Positions 54,466 to 64,000 of a stretch of 64,000 nucleotides of DNA are shown here, piece by piece. Every line of letters starts with the position of its first letter. Position 1 is the stretch's first letter. The stretch is from Lachnospiraceae bacterium. GTDB taxonomy: Bacteria; Bacillota; Clostridia; Lachnospirales; Lachnospiraceae. Where the stretch lies: assembly GCA_015057585.1 (NCBI GenBank), contig SVEF01000006.1, positions 1 through 64,000 of the forward strand, written 5' to 3'. Position numbers and translations under genes: made by a program. The notes beneath the pieces were generated by a model, which was given only the letters and a program-made list of their open reading frames with translations, did no database searches and was not told the DNA's origin.

Positions 54466-56088
54466 ATGGCAATGATCGTACAGCACAACATGACAGCGAT
54501 GAATGCAAACAGACAGTTAGGAATTTCTACTTCCGCATTAGCAAAGAGCACAGAAAAGCTCTCTTCCGGTTACAGAATTAACCGTGCAGCAGATGATGCA
54601 GCGGGACTTGCAATTTCCGAAAAAATGAGAAGCCAGATTCGTGGTCTTGACCAGGCTTCTACCAATGCAGCAGATGGTATTTCCATGATTCAGACCGCGG
54701 AAGGTGCATTAAATGAATCCCATTCCATCTTACAGAGAATGAGAGAACTTTGTGTACAGGCAGCCAATGGTACAGAGACAGACGAAGACCGTGGCAACAT
54801 TCAGGATGAAATCGAGCAGTTACAGGAAGAATTAGACAGAATCGCATCCGATACAGAATTTAATGAAATGAAGTTATTAGACGGTTCTTTAAGCGCAAAC
54901 GCAGTGGGCGGTTCTAATTCCGGTCCGAAGTTTGGTGTATATGATACTGCATTAAAGGCGTTTGTAACCTCTGATATAAAGTCGGTTGGAGTGAGAGTGG
55001 CAAATGATGCCGCAGCTGGTGGCGAGTCTGCTATTTGGAATGCAGGCGGTACGGAATTAACCATTCACCTGGCAGAGAATATGACCTATACCCAGTCTGA
55101 AATCGATGAACTCATTCAGAATGCAAAGCAGGAGGATTCCACAGCAACTGGTACTCCGGCAAAGGTGGAAGTGAACTTGAAGTATGGTTCTCTTACAGCA
55201 GATACTGCAACAGCAAACGGAACGGCAGTAACGGTAGCAGGAAAGAAAGCAGAGTCTACAAAGGTTGATTTGGCGGATGCAAATTATGTAGGAGCTGACG
55301 AAATTACAATTAAGGCTAATCGTTACGGTGATGACAATAATATTAAGATTGATATTAAGTTTGACGCGAAGGAAGGGCAGGAAACCTGTAGTATTACGAC
55401 AGCGGCAACGTATAATGCAAATGGCAGTCTTGCTAATGCAGGTGGCTATACATTAAAACTTCAGTCCGGTAAGGAATATACGGAGGAAGATATTGAAACA
55501 TTACTTGCTCAGGCGGGTCTTGATATGGAAGTAACGCTCTCTTCCAGTGGCAATCCGGATGAACCAAATACTATTTTTATTACAGATAGTACAGTAACAA
55601 AGTCCGTTACTTTAGCAAACGGCGCAGGTCTTGGCGATGAAGACGCTTACCTTGGCGAAGCAAAGTACGGCACACAGGCAGGTGGCAGAGGTATCATCCT
55701 TCAGGTAGGTGCAAACGAAGGTCAGACCATGAGCTTCTCCATTGAAGATATGAGTGCAACCGCTCTTGGAGTAAATGATTCCAACGTAAATCTTTCCACA
55801 CAGACCGGAGCTTCCAGAAGTTTAGGAAAGATTGATGATGCGATTGCAAAGGTATCGAAGCAGAGATCCCTGCTCGGTGCGGTACAGAATAGATTAGAGC
55901 ACACGATTGCAAACTTAGATAACACAGCTGAAAACCTGCAGGCAGCAGAGTCCGGCATCCGCGACGTAGACATGGCAGCTGAGATGGTAACGATGTCGAA
56001 GTACAACATCTTACAGCAGGCAGGTCAGTCGATGCTTGCACAGGCAAATCAGGCAACACAGGGCGTATTATCCTTACTTCAGGGCTAA
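54466..56088 (+). CDS. Flagellin 2
   Basis: 540 residues. The rod regions are nearly identical to flagellin 3 ([20 protein letters not shown] at the N side; [20 protein letters not shown] at the C side). The central part includes [20 protein letters not shown] and [14 protein letters not shown], a module shared by all three flagellins. It has its own sigma-28 promoter and leader. Start ATG 54466 behind AAGGAGG. Confidence 0.95.
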   Translation: MAMIVQHNMTAMNANRQLGISTSALAKSTEKLSSGYRINRAADDAAGLAISEKMRSQIRGLDQASTNAADGISMIQTAEGALNESHSILQRMRELCVQAANGTETDEDRGNIQDEIEQLQEELDRIASDTEFNEMKLLDGSLSANAVGGSNSGPKFGVYDTALKAFVTSDIKSVGVRVANDAAAGGESAIWNAGGTELTIHLAENMTYTQSEIDELIQNAKQEDSTATGTPAKVEVNLKYGSLTADTATANGTAVTVAGKKAESTKVDLADANYVGADEITIKANRYGDDNNIKIDIKFDAKEGQETCSITTAATYNANGSLANAGGYTLKLQSGKEYTEEDIETLLAQAGLDMEVTLSSSGNPDEPNTIFITDSTVTKSVTLANGAGLGDEDAYLGEAKYGTQAGGRGIILQVGANEGQTMSFSIEDMSATALGVNDSNVNLSTQTGASRSLGKIDDAIAKVSKQRSLLGAVQNRLEHTIANLDNTAENLQAAESGIRDVDMAAEMVTMSKYNILQQAGQSMLAQANQATQGVLSLLQG

Positions 56089-56114
56089 TAACTAAGAATA
56101 ATACATAAGTGGAA

Positions 56115-56138
56115 AGGGCAGGTAGTAACCTGCCTTTT
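56115..56138 (+). terminator. Terminator between flagellins 2 and 3
   Basis: GGCAGGT-AGTA-ACCTGCC stem followed by TTTTCT. It is short, so some read-through into flagellin 3 is plausible, especially as no sigma-28 promoter is seen between them. Confidence 0.72.
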
Positions 56139-56175
56139 CTAATCTGCATAGAGAACAGTAAGGAGAATTAAATCC

Positions 56176-57798
56176 ATGGCAATGATAGTACAACATAACA
56201 TGACGGCAATGAACGCCAACCGGCAACTTGGAATTTCGACTTCGGCTCTCGCAAAGAGTACGGAGAAACTGTCTTCCGGTTATAGAATTAATCGTGCGGC
56301 GGATGACGCGGCAGGACTTGCAATTTCCGAAAAAATGAGAAGTCAGATCAGAGGTCTTGATCAGGCTTCTACCAATGCCTCCGACGGTATTTCCATGATT
56401 CAGACCGCAGAAGGTGCGTTAAATGAATCCCACTCCATCCTGCAGAGAATGAGAGAACTTTGCGTTCAGGCAGCCAACGGTACGGAGACGGACGAGGACC
56501 GTGGTAACATTCAGGATGAAATTGAGCAGTTGCAGGAAGAATTAGACCGGATTGCAACAGATACCGAGTTTAATGAGATGAAGCTTTTAGATGGTTCGTT
56601 AAGTGCAGCAACGGCAGGAATGACGGATGCTGGTCCGAAATTCGGTATTTATGATGATGGATTGAAGGCTTTTGTCAGCTCCAACGTCCAGAAGGTTGCT
56701 GTTGACGTAAAGGCGGATGCAGCAAGTGGTGGAGAATCTGCGATTTGGAATGCGGACGGAACCACGTTAACGCTTCATTTGACACTTGGTTCTACCTATA
56801 CGCAGGCAGAAATCGATCAGTTAATCAGTGAAGCAAGACAGGAGGATACAACAGCCACCAACACACCGTCTGATGTGGAAGTGAATTTTAAATTTGGGTC
56901 ATTGACCGTGGCAGGAGATATTACAGGTAAGGAGACGGAAGCAGGGAAAAAGGGTGAGTCGCAGGAAACCCTGATTACAAATGTGGAAGGAAAGTTTGTC
57001 GGTGCCAATACCATTCAATTTAAGATGTTAAAGTACGGCAAAGATGAAATCTGTATACATACTCTTTTGTTTGATGCAGCAGAAGGTAAAGAAAGCTGTG
57101 AACTGCGTGACCCTGCAACGTATGATGCAAATGGTATGCGTACCGAGTGGGACCACTTCTACTTACATTTGCAGGCAGGCAAAGAATATACAGAGGAAGA
57201 TATCAATGTAATTTTGGCAGAAGCAGGGCTTCCGGTGGTAGCGGTTCTTTCCGGACCGGACCCGGATGAGCCAAATACATTATTCATCACAGACAGTACA
57301 ATCAGTGTGAATCCGAGTTATTTAAACGGTGGTGCAGGACTCGGTGATACCGATGCCTATTTCGGGGAAGCGAAGTATGGAACACAGGCCGGAGGAAAGG
57401 GAATTATTCTTCAGGTAGGAGCAAATGAAGGCCAGACGATGAGCTTTGCTATTGATGATATGAGTGCAACAGCACTTGGGGTAAACGGCTCGAATGTCAA
57501 TCTGTCCACGCAGACCGGTGCGTCTAAGAGCTTGGGAAAGATTGATGAGGCGATTGCAAAGGTTTCCAAGCAGCGGTCGTTGCTCGGTGCGGTACAGAAC
57601 CGGTTAGAGCATACCATTGCAAACCTTGACAATACAGCAGAAAATCTGCAGGCGGCCGAGTCCGGAATCCGTGATGTTGATATGGCAGCAGAAATGGTAA
57701 CGATGTCAAAGTACAACATCTTACAGCAGGCCGGTCAGTCGATGCTTGCACAGGCAAATCAGGCGACGCAGGGCGTGTTGTCCTTGCTTCAGGGCTAA
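56176..57798 (+). CDS. Flagellin 3
   Basis: 540 residues, the same length and rod ends as flagellin 2 but a different central sequence (e.g. [20 protein letters not shown] and [20 protein letters not shown]). Codons are more mixed than in flagellin 1, suggesting lower expression. No clear promoter precedes it; AAGGAG stands 12 nt before the ATG. It may be a minor filament protein cotranscribed with flagellin 2. Confidence 0.95.
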   Translation: MAMIVQHNMTAMNANRQLGISTSALAKSTEKLSSGYRINRAADDAAGLAISEKMRSQIRGLDQASTNASDGISMIQTAEGALNESHSILQRMRELCVQAANGTETDEDRGNIQDEIEQLQEELDRIATDTEFNEMKLLDGSLSAATAGMTDAGPKFGIYDDGLKAFVSSNVQKVAVDVKADAASGGESAIWNADGTTLTLHLTLGSTYTQAEIDQLISEARQEDTTATNTPSDVEVNFKFGSLTVAGDITGKETEAGKKGESQETLITNVEGKFVGANTIQFKMLKYGKDEICIHTLLFDAAEGKESCELRDPATYDANGMRTEWDHFYLHLQAGKEYTEEDINVILAEAGLPVVAVLSGPDPDEPNTLFITDSTISVNPSYLNGGAGLGDTDAYFGEAKYGTQAGGKGIILQVGANEGQTMSFAIDDMSATALGVNGSNVNLSTQTGASKSLGKIDEAIAKVSKQRSLLGAVQNRLEHTIANLDNTAENLQAAESGIRDVDMAAEMVTMSKYNILQQAGQSMLAQANQATQGVLSLLQG

Positions 57799-57835
57799 TA
57801 AAATCGCCGCGCAAGCGGTGCGAGTACAGAAATAA

Positions 57836-57888
57836 AAGAGTCGAATATTATCCGCAACCGGTGGATGAAATTCGACTCTTGTTGTTTT
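57836..57888 (+). terminator. Terminator after flagellin 3
   Basis: AAGAGTCGAAT (57836-57846) pairs with ATTCGACTCTT (57870-57880) and is followed by GTTGTTTT. The loop itself contains ATCCGCAACCGGTGGAT, a second small stem. The stretch up to 58026 holds no convincing gene; TATAAT at 57940 and TATACT at 57959 could be -10 boxes for the next operon. Confidence 0.75.
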
Positions 57889-58026
57889 CTGAAAGTACTA
57901 ATTTCGAAGTGGTTGGTATGGGATACGATACCACTCGTATAATTTCCCGAAATGTGTTATACTTAAGCGGAAGTATGTCGATAAAATATATGGAGAAGAC
58001 TCTAAACAAGAACAGAGGAGTGCTGT

Positions 58027-59235
58027 ATGAGCAACGGATGGGTCAAAAGTGAAATTAAATTAACGATAGGGATTTTGGTTTCCAACCGGATTCGATATAT
58101 CAGAGAGGTAATGGAGGCGTTAAAGCCGCTTCTTTTGGCAGTACCAAGCGAATTGATTGCGGTAGATACCAAGGGCACGGAATCGGACGGGTCTATAGAT
58201 GTAGTAAGAGAATATACCGATAAGATTTATCCGTTTGCATGGTGTAATGATTTTGCAGCAGCAAGGAATGTTTGCTTTGAGCATGCCCATGGTGAGTGGT
58301 TTATGTATCAGGATGATGACGAAGTGTTTGATGATGTGACGGAGCTTATTGAGTTCTTTCAGAGTGGGGACTATTTAAACTACGGAGCCGGTTATTATGG
58401 GGTATTAAATCATAAGGCAGACGGAAGTGAGCAAAAAGCTGTGGTTGGCAGAATGGTGCGCAGGACAGCAAACACCCGGTTTGTCGGAAAGATTCACGAA
58501 CATTTTAATGAAGTATATGAACCGTTCAAATCCTTTTCCTGTTTTGTACATCATTATGGATATTTCTTTAAAAATGAAGAGGAAAACAGAGCGCACCAGG
58601 AGCGTAATGTTTCTCTTTTGTTGCAGGAAATCAAAGAAAACGGTTACACGCCACAGAGGTGTGCGCAGCTGATGCAGGAGTTTTTAAGCCGCAAGGAAAC
58701 AGCGGCAGAAGGCTTTAGGGTTTTTGAACAATGTGTCGATGAGCTGACGGTGAGATGGGATTCGATGGATTCCTGCACACAGTGGATGCTGGTGGCATCC
58801 GTGCGATACTTTAGTATGACGGAAAATTATGAAGGACTGCTTTTACAGGCAAAGAAGATACAGGAGGCGTATCCGCTTAGTCAGGTAGCACAGATGGCGC
58901 TGGCAGGGGTAGTAATTGCGAATGCAGCACCGCAAGGGGATGTCGGAACGATTCTTGGCTATGCACCGATGTATTATCATGCGTGGAATTGGATGAAGAC
59001 ACATGAAGCAGAGGCAATCCCGCAGAAACAGTTGGATTTTCCGAAGTATCTGACGCGGGAATATGCAGTGCAGGTGTTTCAGGCAGCGGCAACCTGTGCC
59101 AATGCCGTACGGGATTATAAACTGGCGTATGCCTATTGGGAGCAGTTGCCTTGGAATGATAAGGAATTTGACGGAAGCAGGTATGCAAAGGCCATGCAGG
59201 AGACGCTTGCAGGACTGGAACAGGAAGCGAAGTAA
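58027..59235 (+). CDS. Glycosyltransferase family 2 protein with TPR-like tail
   Basis: 402 residues. The GT-A fold has LTIGILVSNRIRYIREVMEA, a metal-binding FMYQDDDEVFDD and the acceptor region RMVRRTANTRFVGKIHEHF. The C-terminal half is helical, like TPR tails of SunS-type glycosyltransferases. Its place directly after three flagellins suggests flagellin glycosylation. It is cytosolic, with no signal peptide. GAGGAG precedes the ATG. Confidence 0.87.
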   Translation: MSNGWVKSEIKLTIGILVSNRIRYIREVMEALKPLLLAVPSELIAVDTKGTESDGSIDVVREYTDKIYPFAWCNDFAAARNVCFEHAHGEWFMYQDDDEVFDDVTELIEFFQSGDYLNYGAGYYGVLNHKADGSEQKAVVGRMVRRTANTRFVGKIHEHFNEVYEPFKSFSCFVHHYGYFFKNEEENRAHQERNVSLLLQEIKENGYTPQRCAQLMQEFLSRKETAAEGFRVFEQCVDELTVRWDSMDSCTQWMLVASVRYFSMTENYEGLLLQAKKIQEAYPLSQVAQMALAGVVIANAAPQGDVGTILGYAPMYYHAWNWMKTHEAEAIPQKQLDFPKYLTREYAVQVFQAAATCANAVRDYKLAYAYWEQLPWNDKEFDGSRYAKAMQETLAGLEQEAK

Positions 59236-59336
59236 GTGTAAATAGAAAATTGTGATACCGGCAGGATGATAGAAGAATCCGGGAATGGTGCACATATGAG
59301 AAAAAATCGGGATGTATGCAGGGAGATAAGGAATCT

Positions 59337-60668
59337 ATGAAAAGATTAAACCAAGAAGAAATGTTACATATACTTATAACCTTGCAAAAGGCAAACCGGA
59401 TGACACAAATGGATTCGGTGAGTGCGGAGCAGGTGGTTTCGATTCTCACAAAATGTCAGGAGTCAGCGATTACATTGGGAGAAGCGCTGGAGCGTTATGG
59501 TGAGGTTGGCGAACAGGTAATCCGTATGTTAGAGGAATACTGTGAGTTCCTATACCAGCAAAGTCTGTATTTGGGGAATGCAGAGCTTCAGGCAGAATTT
59601 ATATCAGGAATTGCAGCACTTCTTTCTATGATTGAAAAAAAGATAGAAGAGCTTCCGGAAGACAAAAAAGTAGTCGTATTCCTGCCTTATAAAGCATCGA
59701 TGTGGGATTCCTTGGAGAGTGTGTGGAAGGCGGCCTGCGAGGATGAAATGTGTGAGCCGTATGTCATTCCCATTCCATATTATGACCGGAATCCGGACAA
59801 AAGTTTTGGGCAGATGCATTATGAAGGAAGGGAGTATCCTTCCTATGTACCGGTTACTTCGTGGGAGGAGTTTTCGATTCCGGATATGAAACCGGATGCA
59901 ATTTATATTCACAATCCGTACGATGAACTTAATTATGTAACGAGTGTGCATCCGATGTTTTATGCAAGCAAATTAAAGAACTACACCAAAGAGCTGGTGT
60001 ATATCCCGTACTTTGTTTTGGATGACAAGCATCTGGATACACCGGGAATGATGGAGCAGGTGGAGCACTTTTGTATGCAGCCGGGCGTTATTCACTCGCA
60101 TAAGGTCATTGTACAGTCTGAGGCAATGAAGGAAGCTTATGTGAAGGTCTTGGCGGACAAGTTTGGTGAAGAAACGCGCGCTGACTGGGAGAAAAAAATT
60201 CTTGGAACCGGCTCACCAAAGTTTGATAAAGTAAAGCATATGACAGAGGCGGACTGTGAGATTCCGGAGAGCTGGAAGAAGATTTTACACAAACCGGATG
60301 GCAGCAGGAAAAAAGTCATTTTATATAATACGAGCGTGAAGCAAATGTTAGATTGCCGGGAGAAAATGGTAGATAAAATCCGCCGTGCACTGGAAACCTT
60401 CCGTGAACATAGTGATGAGGTGGCTTTGCTGTGGCGTCCGCATCCGCTGACGCAAACGACGTTGGATGCGATGCGGCCACAGCTTTCCGAGGCATATCGG
60501 AATTTAGTAGAAGAGTACAAGGCGGCAGGCTTTGGTATTTATGATGACACGGCAGATTTGAACCGGGCAATTGCCCTTGCAGATGCGTACTATGGGGATG
60601 GAAGCTCCTTGGTGCAGCTTTGTCAGGAGAAGGGAATGCCGGTGATGGTACAGAATGTGGATGTGTAG
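59337..60668 (+). CDS. CDP-glycerol glycerophosphotransferase-like protein
   Basis: 443 residues. A helical N terminus (about 1-105) is followed by a GT-B-like fold: VVVFLPYKASMWDSLESVW, YIPIPYYDRN-like region, and the C-terminal LLWRPHPLTQTTLDAM and YYGDGSSLVQLCQEKGMPV. This resembles TagF-type enzymes that move glycerol- or ribitol-phosphate. The start is ATG 59337 (AAGGAA upstream) rather than 59316. Together with the next gene, a cytidylyltransferase, it suggests phospho-polyol decoration of the flagellin or surface glycan. Confidence 0.78.
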   Translation: MKRLNQEEMLHILITLQKANRMTQMDSVSAEQVVSILTKCQESAITLGEALERYGEVGEQVIRMLEEYCEFLYQQSLYLGNAELQAEFISGIAALLSMIEKKIEELPEDKKVVVFLPYKASMWDSLESVWKAACEDEMCEPYVIPIPYYDRNPDKSFGQMHYEGREYPSYVPVTSWEEFSIPDMKPDAIYIHNPYDELNYVTSVHPMFYASKLKNYTKELVYIPYFVLDDKHLDTPGMMEQVEHFCMQPGVIHSHKVIVQSEAMKEAYVKVLADKFGEETRADWEKKILGTGSPKFDKVKHMTEADCEIPESWKKILHKPDGSRKKVILYNTSVKQMLDCREKMVDKIRRALETFREHSDEVALLWRPHPLTQTTLDAMRPQLSEAYRNLVEEYKAAGFGIYDDTADLNRAIALADAYYGDGSSLVQLCQEKGMPVMVQNVDV

Positions 60669-60727
60669 ACGATGGGAAGCATAAGGAGAAAGAGAACTGT
60701 TGCTTTAAGAACAAAGGAGGAAAGACT

Positions 60728-61444
60728 ATGGTAACAGCATTGATTTTTGCAGGTGGAACCGGACAGCGAATGAACAGTCGGGCAAAACCAAAGCAGTTTT
60801 TGGAAATGCATGGGAAACCGATTATTATATATACCCTGGAGCACTTTGAAGCACACGAAGAGGTAGATAATATTGTCATTGTGTGTTTAAAAGAGTGGAT
60901 TTCAGAATTACGGCGTTTGCTCAAACGATATGCAATTACCAAGGTTACTATGATTGTTCCGGGAGGAGACACCGGACATATGTCTATTTACAATGGTCTT
61001 GAAGCAATGAAAGTTTCTGCAAAAGAGGATGATATTGTATTGATTCACGACGGGGTACGTCCCCTTATTACGGCAGAGCTGATTTCTTCAAATATTGAAG
61101 CAGTAAAGCAGTATGGGAATGCAATTACGGTAGAGTCTGCCAGGGAAAGTGTGGTGCAGAGCGTGGATGGTAAAACGATTGACGCAGTGCCTCACAGAGA
61201 TGAAATGTATACGGCAAAAGCACCGCAGTCTTTCCGGTATGGAAGGATTTTAGAATTGTATGAACGTTCTTATGCAGATGGAAAAGCGTTTATTGACTCT
61301 GCTCATTTGTGTGGCAGTTACGGTGAACCGATGCATATGGTGCAGAGTACGAAAAATAATATGAAGATTACAACACCGGCAGATTTTTATATTTACCGGG
61401 CGCTGTATGAGGCACTGGAAAACCAGCAGATTTTTGGATTGTAA
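60728..61444 (+). CDS. IspD/TarI family cytidylyltransferase
   Basis: 238 residues. LIFAGGTGQRMNSRAKPKQF is the CTP-binding signature; GKPIIIYTLEHFE, IHDGVRPLITAELI and TAKAPQSFRYG are further conserved blocks. Such enzymes make CDP-methylerythritol (IspD) or CDP-ribitol/CDP-glycerol-like donors (TarI). The company of a CDP-glycerol-type transferase favours a TarI-like role. AAAGGAGGAAAG precedes ATG 60728; a longer frame from 60620 overlaps the previous gene and is rejected. Confidence 0.88.
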   Translation: MVTALIFAGGTGQRMNSRAKPKQFLEMHGKPIIIYTLEHFEAHEEVDNIVIVCLKEWISELRRLLKRYAITKVTMIVPGGDTGHMSIYNGLEAMKVSAKEDDIVLIHDGVRPLITAELISSNIEAVKQYGNAITVESARESVVQSVDGKTIDAVPHRDEMYTAKAPQSFRYGRILELYERSYADGKAFIDSAHLCGSYGEPMHMVQSTKNNMKITTPADFYIYRALYEALENQQIFGL

Positions 61445-61469
61445 TATATAAAAGGTTCAAGGCGGACAT

Positions 61470-62570
61470 ATGAAAATCAGAAGTAGATTTACAGATCAAA
61501 AAAACGGAAATATGTGGTATTGGGATGCGGGATTTTCTTTTCCTTGCGTCTTGAATTTTAAAGAAAAGAGAGTAGAAATCAGAGGATGTGATACCTACTT
61601 TGATGGATATCAGGTTTTTTGTGTGGATGGAGAATTATATTTTACATCTCATGCAAACTGGGCAGTTATGAAATATGATGCAAAATCTCAAGCAGGGCAC
61701 AAATATGTTTTTGAGGGGCAACGAGAGGAAAAGTGGTTTTACAGTTATACTTTTCAATTGGAGAAAAGGCTTTATATGGTGCCGACGCAGATAACAAAGT
61801 ACCCCATTATTTGTTTTGATACCCACACGAAACAGTTTTCTGTTGACGAAGGATTAAAGAATAAAATAAAAAAAATAAAGATTGAGATGAGTGAAGGTGA
61901 AGGGAAAGCAGTATTCCCGGTAATGCAGGACGGGCTTGTGTGGAGTGCCTTTTGTGGATCTAATTGTTATTTTTCTTATGATCTTTTGACAGGAGATTTC
62001 CGCGAGTATTTCGTGAGAGAGGGTATTTCTTTGTATACAATGTGTCGTAATGAGAAGATGGTATGTTTAACACAGTCAGACACATCAGAGATTCTTATTC
62101 AATATGATAATGAGGAAACAAGTATTCCCGTGAGAGAAGAAGTTTTGGAAAAGGTATATTCTCGGATAATTCGGCTACAATCCTTTTTTGCTGTTTTGCC
62201 GATGAACGGGAGAAATCTGATTCTGATAGATACAGAGAGTGCGCAGGTACATAGGATATCGGTATATCCAGAGACAGAGGGAAATTATGGAAAAGCCAGA
62301 GTGTTAGATTGTGTTGAGGATGAGGATAGGATTTATCTTCTTCCATGGGGAGCAGAAGATATTTATTCTGTTCACAAGAAAACCTTTGAGGTGCAAAAGG
62401 AGATAGTTGCTTATGACAAGAAACAGTATTTTGCTAAAATAATCCAAAGATCATATGACAGGCAAAGGAAGGAACTCGGAGGAGAAAAAAAACCGCTACT
62501 TTATGAAGATGGCAAGAAATGCTCATTGGAGGCCTTTTGCGCTTATGTAGAGCATCAGAGAAGAAGCTAA
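61470..62570 (+). CDS. Uncharacterised protein, possible beta-propeller
   Basis: 366 residues, no signal peptide or membrane helix. Repeated short strands with aromatic residues (GYQVFCVDGELYFTSHANW, EKRLYMVPTQITKYPIICFD, GLVWSAFCGSNCYFSYDLLT) suggest a beta-propeller made of about six blades. The C terminus is basic and helical. Base composition is more AT-rich than its neighbours. No family is recognised. Its position between the cytidylyltransferase and a GT2 enzyme links it to the glycan locus. Confidence 0.7.
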   Translation: MKIRSRFTDQKNGNMWYWDAGFSFPCVLNFKEKRVEIRGCDTYFDGYQVFCVDGELYFTSHANWAVMKYDAKSQAGHKYVFEGQREEKWFYSYTFQLEKRLYMVPTQITKYPIICFDTHTKQFSVDEGLKNKIKKIKIEMSEGEGKAVFPVMQDGLVWSAFCGSNCYFSYDLLTGDFREYFVREGISLYTMCRNEKMVCLTQSDTSEILIQYDNEETSIPVREEVLEKVYSRIIRLQSFFAVLPMNGRNLILIDTESAQVHRISVYPETEGNYGKARVLDCVEDEDRIYLLPWGAEDIYSVHKKTFEVQKEIVAYDKKQYFAKIIQRSYDRQRKELGGEKKPLLYEDGKKCSLEAFCAYVEHQRRS

Positions 62571-62589
62571 AAAAGAACAGGAGAAAATT

Positions 62590-63771
62590 ATGCTGTCAAT
62601 TGTGATTCCTGCATATAATGTGGAACGATATTTGAATAGATGTATGGAATCCGTGCTGTCACAGTCGTATCGGGATTTGGAGATTCTGTTGATTAACGAC
62701 GGTTCGACGGATGGAACAGGTGCTCTTTGTGAAGAATTTGCAAAGAGGGACAGTCGGATTATTTATGTGGAAAAGCAGAATGAGGGACAGGCAGCTGCAA
62801 GAAATATGGGAATCCGTATGGCAAGAGGCGAATACCTGACCTTTTTGGATGCAGATGACTGGATGGAGCAGGATTTTGCAAAATGTATGTTGGATGTAAT
62901 CCAAGAGGCGGAGGAGGAGCTTGGCGAGTGTACAGTTGAAACAAGACCTGATGGGGAAAAGCCTTCCGTTATTGCAGTTTGTGATATCTGCTATGTAGAT
63001 GCAAAAACAGGGGAGGAAATCATATCTGAAATTCGTATGCCGGAAGGTGTGCTGTGGAAGGTAGACGAACATAAGGATTTAATTAATCGCACTCGTACTT
63101 TTTTGTGGGGAAAGGTATATCGAACGGAGAATGTGAGAAATTGTGGTGTAGAGCTTCCCGTTGGGGTAATAGAGGATTTCCCGGTTGTATCGATACTTAC
63201 AGCACAGGCAGAGGCAGTAGTGCGTGTGGCAAAGCCACTAATCAGTTACCTGCGAAACCGGAGGGGAAATTCTTCTTCCGATGCGGAAATGGTATGTCAA
63301 AAATATGGTGGTGGAATTCAGGTGTTATGTGAAAATTTTAAAAATGCAGACCTGTTTCAATCTTATGAAAAGGAATTGTACAAATTGGCATATAGTCAGG
63401 CAAGGTTTTCTTTGATGACGGTAAAGCGGATGATAATGGAGAAGCAGGCAACTATGGAACAGTATAAAAACTACGAAATAATTATGAAAAAAATTTTACA
63501 TGAAATATGGCCCCAAAAAACACCTCCAATTGGCGTGCGCATAGGATATAATTCGGAGGAAATCAAAGGGCGGTGGAGAATAGAGAATGCTTTGAAACTT
63601 GTAGTGGTGTCCGAAGAACAACTGGTTGATATAGGAATGTGTCCGGAACAAAAGGTAGATATTATTTTTCGGCCAGAACGGATAAAAACGGAGCATATCA
63701 GAGAAGATGAGAAATTATCTGAGGAGGCAGCGTGTTGGGCGCTGGCAGACGAAATACTATTTTCGCTGTAG
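62590..63771 (+). CDS. Glycosyltransferase family 2 protein
   Basis: 393 residues. Canonical GT2 start LSIVIPAYNVERYLNRCMES, then VLSQSYRDLEILLINDGSTD, NEGQAAARNMGIRMARGEYL and FLDADDWME (the DxD metal site). The C-terminal 150 residues are divergent. It is expected to add a sugar to a surface or flagellin glycan. GGAG stands before the ATG, 19 nt after the propeller-like gene. Confidence 0.92.
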   Translation: MLSIVIPAYNVERYLNRCMESVLSQSYRDLEILLINDGSTDGTGALCEEFAKRDSRIIYVEKQNEGQAAARNMGIRMARGEYLTFLDADDWMEQDFAKCMLDVIQEAEEELGECTVETRPDGEKPSVIAVCDICYVDAKTGEEIISEIRMPEGVLWKVDEHKDLINRTRTFLWGKVYRTENVRNCGVELPVGVIEDFPVVSILTAQAEAVVRVAKPLISYLRNRRGNSSSDAEMVCQKYGGGIQVLCENFKNADLFQSYEKELYKLAYSQARFSLMTVKRMIMEKQATMEQYKNYEIIMKKILHEIWPQKTPPIGVRIGYNSEEIKGRWRIENALKLVVVSEEQLVDIGMCPEQKVDIIFRPERIKTEHIREDEKLSEEAACWALADEILFSL

Positions 63772-63794
63772 AAAAAGATCAGGGAGGCAATTTT

Positions 63795-64000
63795 ATGAGC
63801 AGATTAAACAATAGTACGAAACAAAAAGAGTTTCTTGCACAGAGTTATCAAGATGCGGGGGAGGATTTTCGATATTCTTTAACCGGAAAGAAGAAAGTGT
63901 TTTGGGATTGGGTGATTATTAGTGCCTCGAACGAGAGACAAGCACAGTCTTATCGTGTACAAATTGAAAAGAGAAAACGAGAAGGTCGTTTGCCTGAAAA
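63795..64000 (+). CDS. Fucokinase/GDP-fucose-pathway-like protein (N-terminal part)
   Basis: The first 68 codons; the gene continues past the window. WDWVIISASNERQAQSYRVQ and the preceding basic region resemble the N terminus of bacterial fucokinase / fucose-1-phosphate guanylyltransferase-like proteins, which salvage L-fucose into GDP-fucose. If right, the locus would make a deoxyhexose donor for the nearby glycosyltransferases. Only a short stretch is available, so the call is tentative. GGGAGG precedes the ATG. Confidence 0.5.
   Translation, partial: MSRLNNSTKQKEFLAQSYQDAGEDFRYSLTGKKKVFWDWVIISASNERQAQSYRVQIEKRKREGRLPE

Noticed and set aside
57861-58052. 63-residue frame between flagellin 3 and the glycosyltransferase
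   Set aside because: It begins inside the terminator loop, overlaps the next gene and lacks a ribosome site.

Overview
The window spans a chromosomal replication origin of a low-GC, flagellated, anaerobic Firmicute. The most likely family is Lachnospiraceae (relatives of Roseburia, Agathobacter or Lachnospira). The evidence is the order gyrA-gyrB-recF-yaaA-dnaN-dnaA | rpmH-rnpA-yidD-yidC-jag-mnmE-mnmG-rsmG-parA-parB, the families DUF3881, DUF4446 and TSCPD, spore maturation genes spmA and spmB, and a GH53/GH13 glycan locus. Genus and species cannot be fixed from the sequence alone.

Left arm (1-9294, all minus): the leader of an rRNA operon that leaves the window at base 1, a tRNA-Ser, then gyrA, gyrB, recF, yaaA, dnaN and dnaA. 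Non-coding stretches on both sides of dnaA carry DnaA boxes and AT-rich DNA, and the coding strand switches here, so this is oriC. Right arm (9474-24853, plus): ribosomal protein L34, RNase P protein, membrane insertion and tRNA/rRNA modification genes, a DegS/DegU-like two-component pair, then parA/parB with two perfect parS sites, followed by an HD-GYP protein and several poorly known membrane or cytosolic proteins.

From 24858 to 28934 lie tRNA-Arg, a membrane coiled-coil protein, and a minus-strand block trmB - small ORF - trxA - dacA. A GC-rich block of 30-bp repeats and palindromes sits beside a tRNA-Lys. From 29043 to 39594 is a LacI-controlled carbohydrate locus: a GH53 galactanase lipoprotein, a GH13 amylase-like lipoprotein, a binding protein with an extra C-terminal domain, two permeases and an MsmK-type ATPase. 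A chemoreceptor follows. At 41590-42284 are a second tRNA-Lys, a scrambled tRNA-Lys relic carrying a 52-bp palindromic insertion, and a compact, previously unlisted type I toxin-antitoxin module: a 32-residue holin-like peptide and a convergent antisense RNA.

From 42398 to 48255 the order matches the Bacillus tmk-yaaR-holB-yaaT-yabB-yabC-abrB block, with a guanylate-kinase-like gene in the tmk position. spmA and spmB follow but are separated by galE and by a DUF4143-type ATPase gene bracketed by 61-bp direct repeats. The last 12 kb encode three tandem flagellins, with sigma-28 promoters and leader hairpins whose loops are AGGA (candidate CsrA sites). They are followed by glycosyltransferases, a CDP-glycerol-transferase-like protein, an IspD/TarI-type cytidylyltransferase and the start of a fucokinase-like gene, most simply read as a flagellin-glycan or surface-glycan locus.

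The most interesting items are the type I toxin-antitoxin module with its self-sequestering ribosome site, the repeat-bracketed ATPase that splits spmAB, the AGGA-loop hairpins of the flagellin leaders, and the tRNA-Lys relic with its palindromic insertion.
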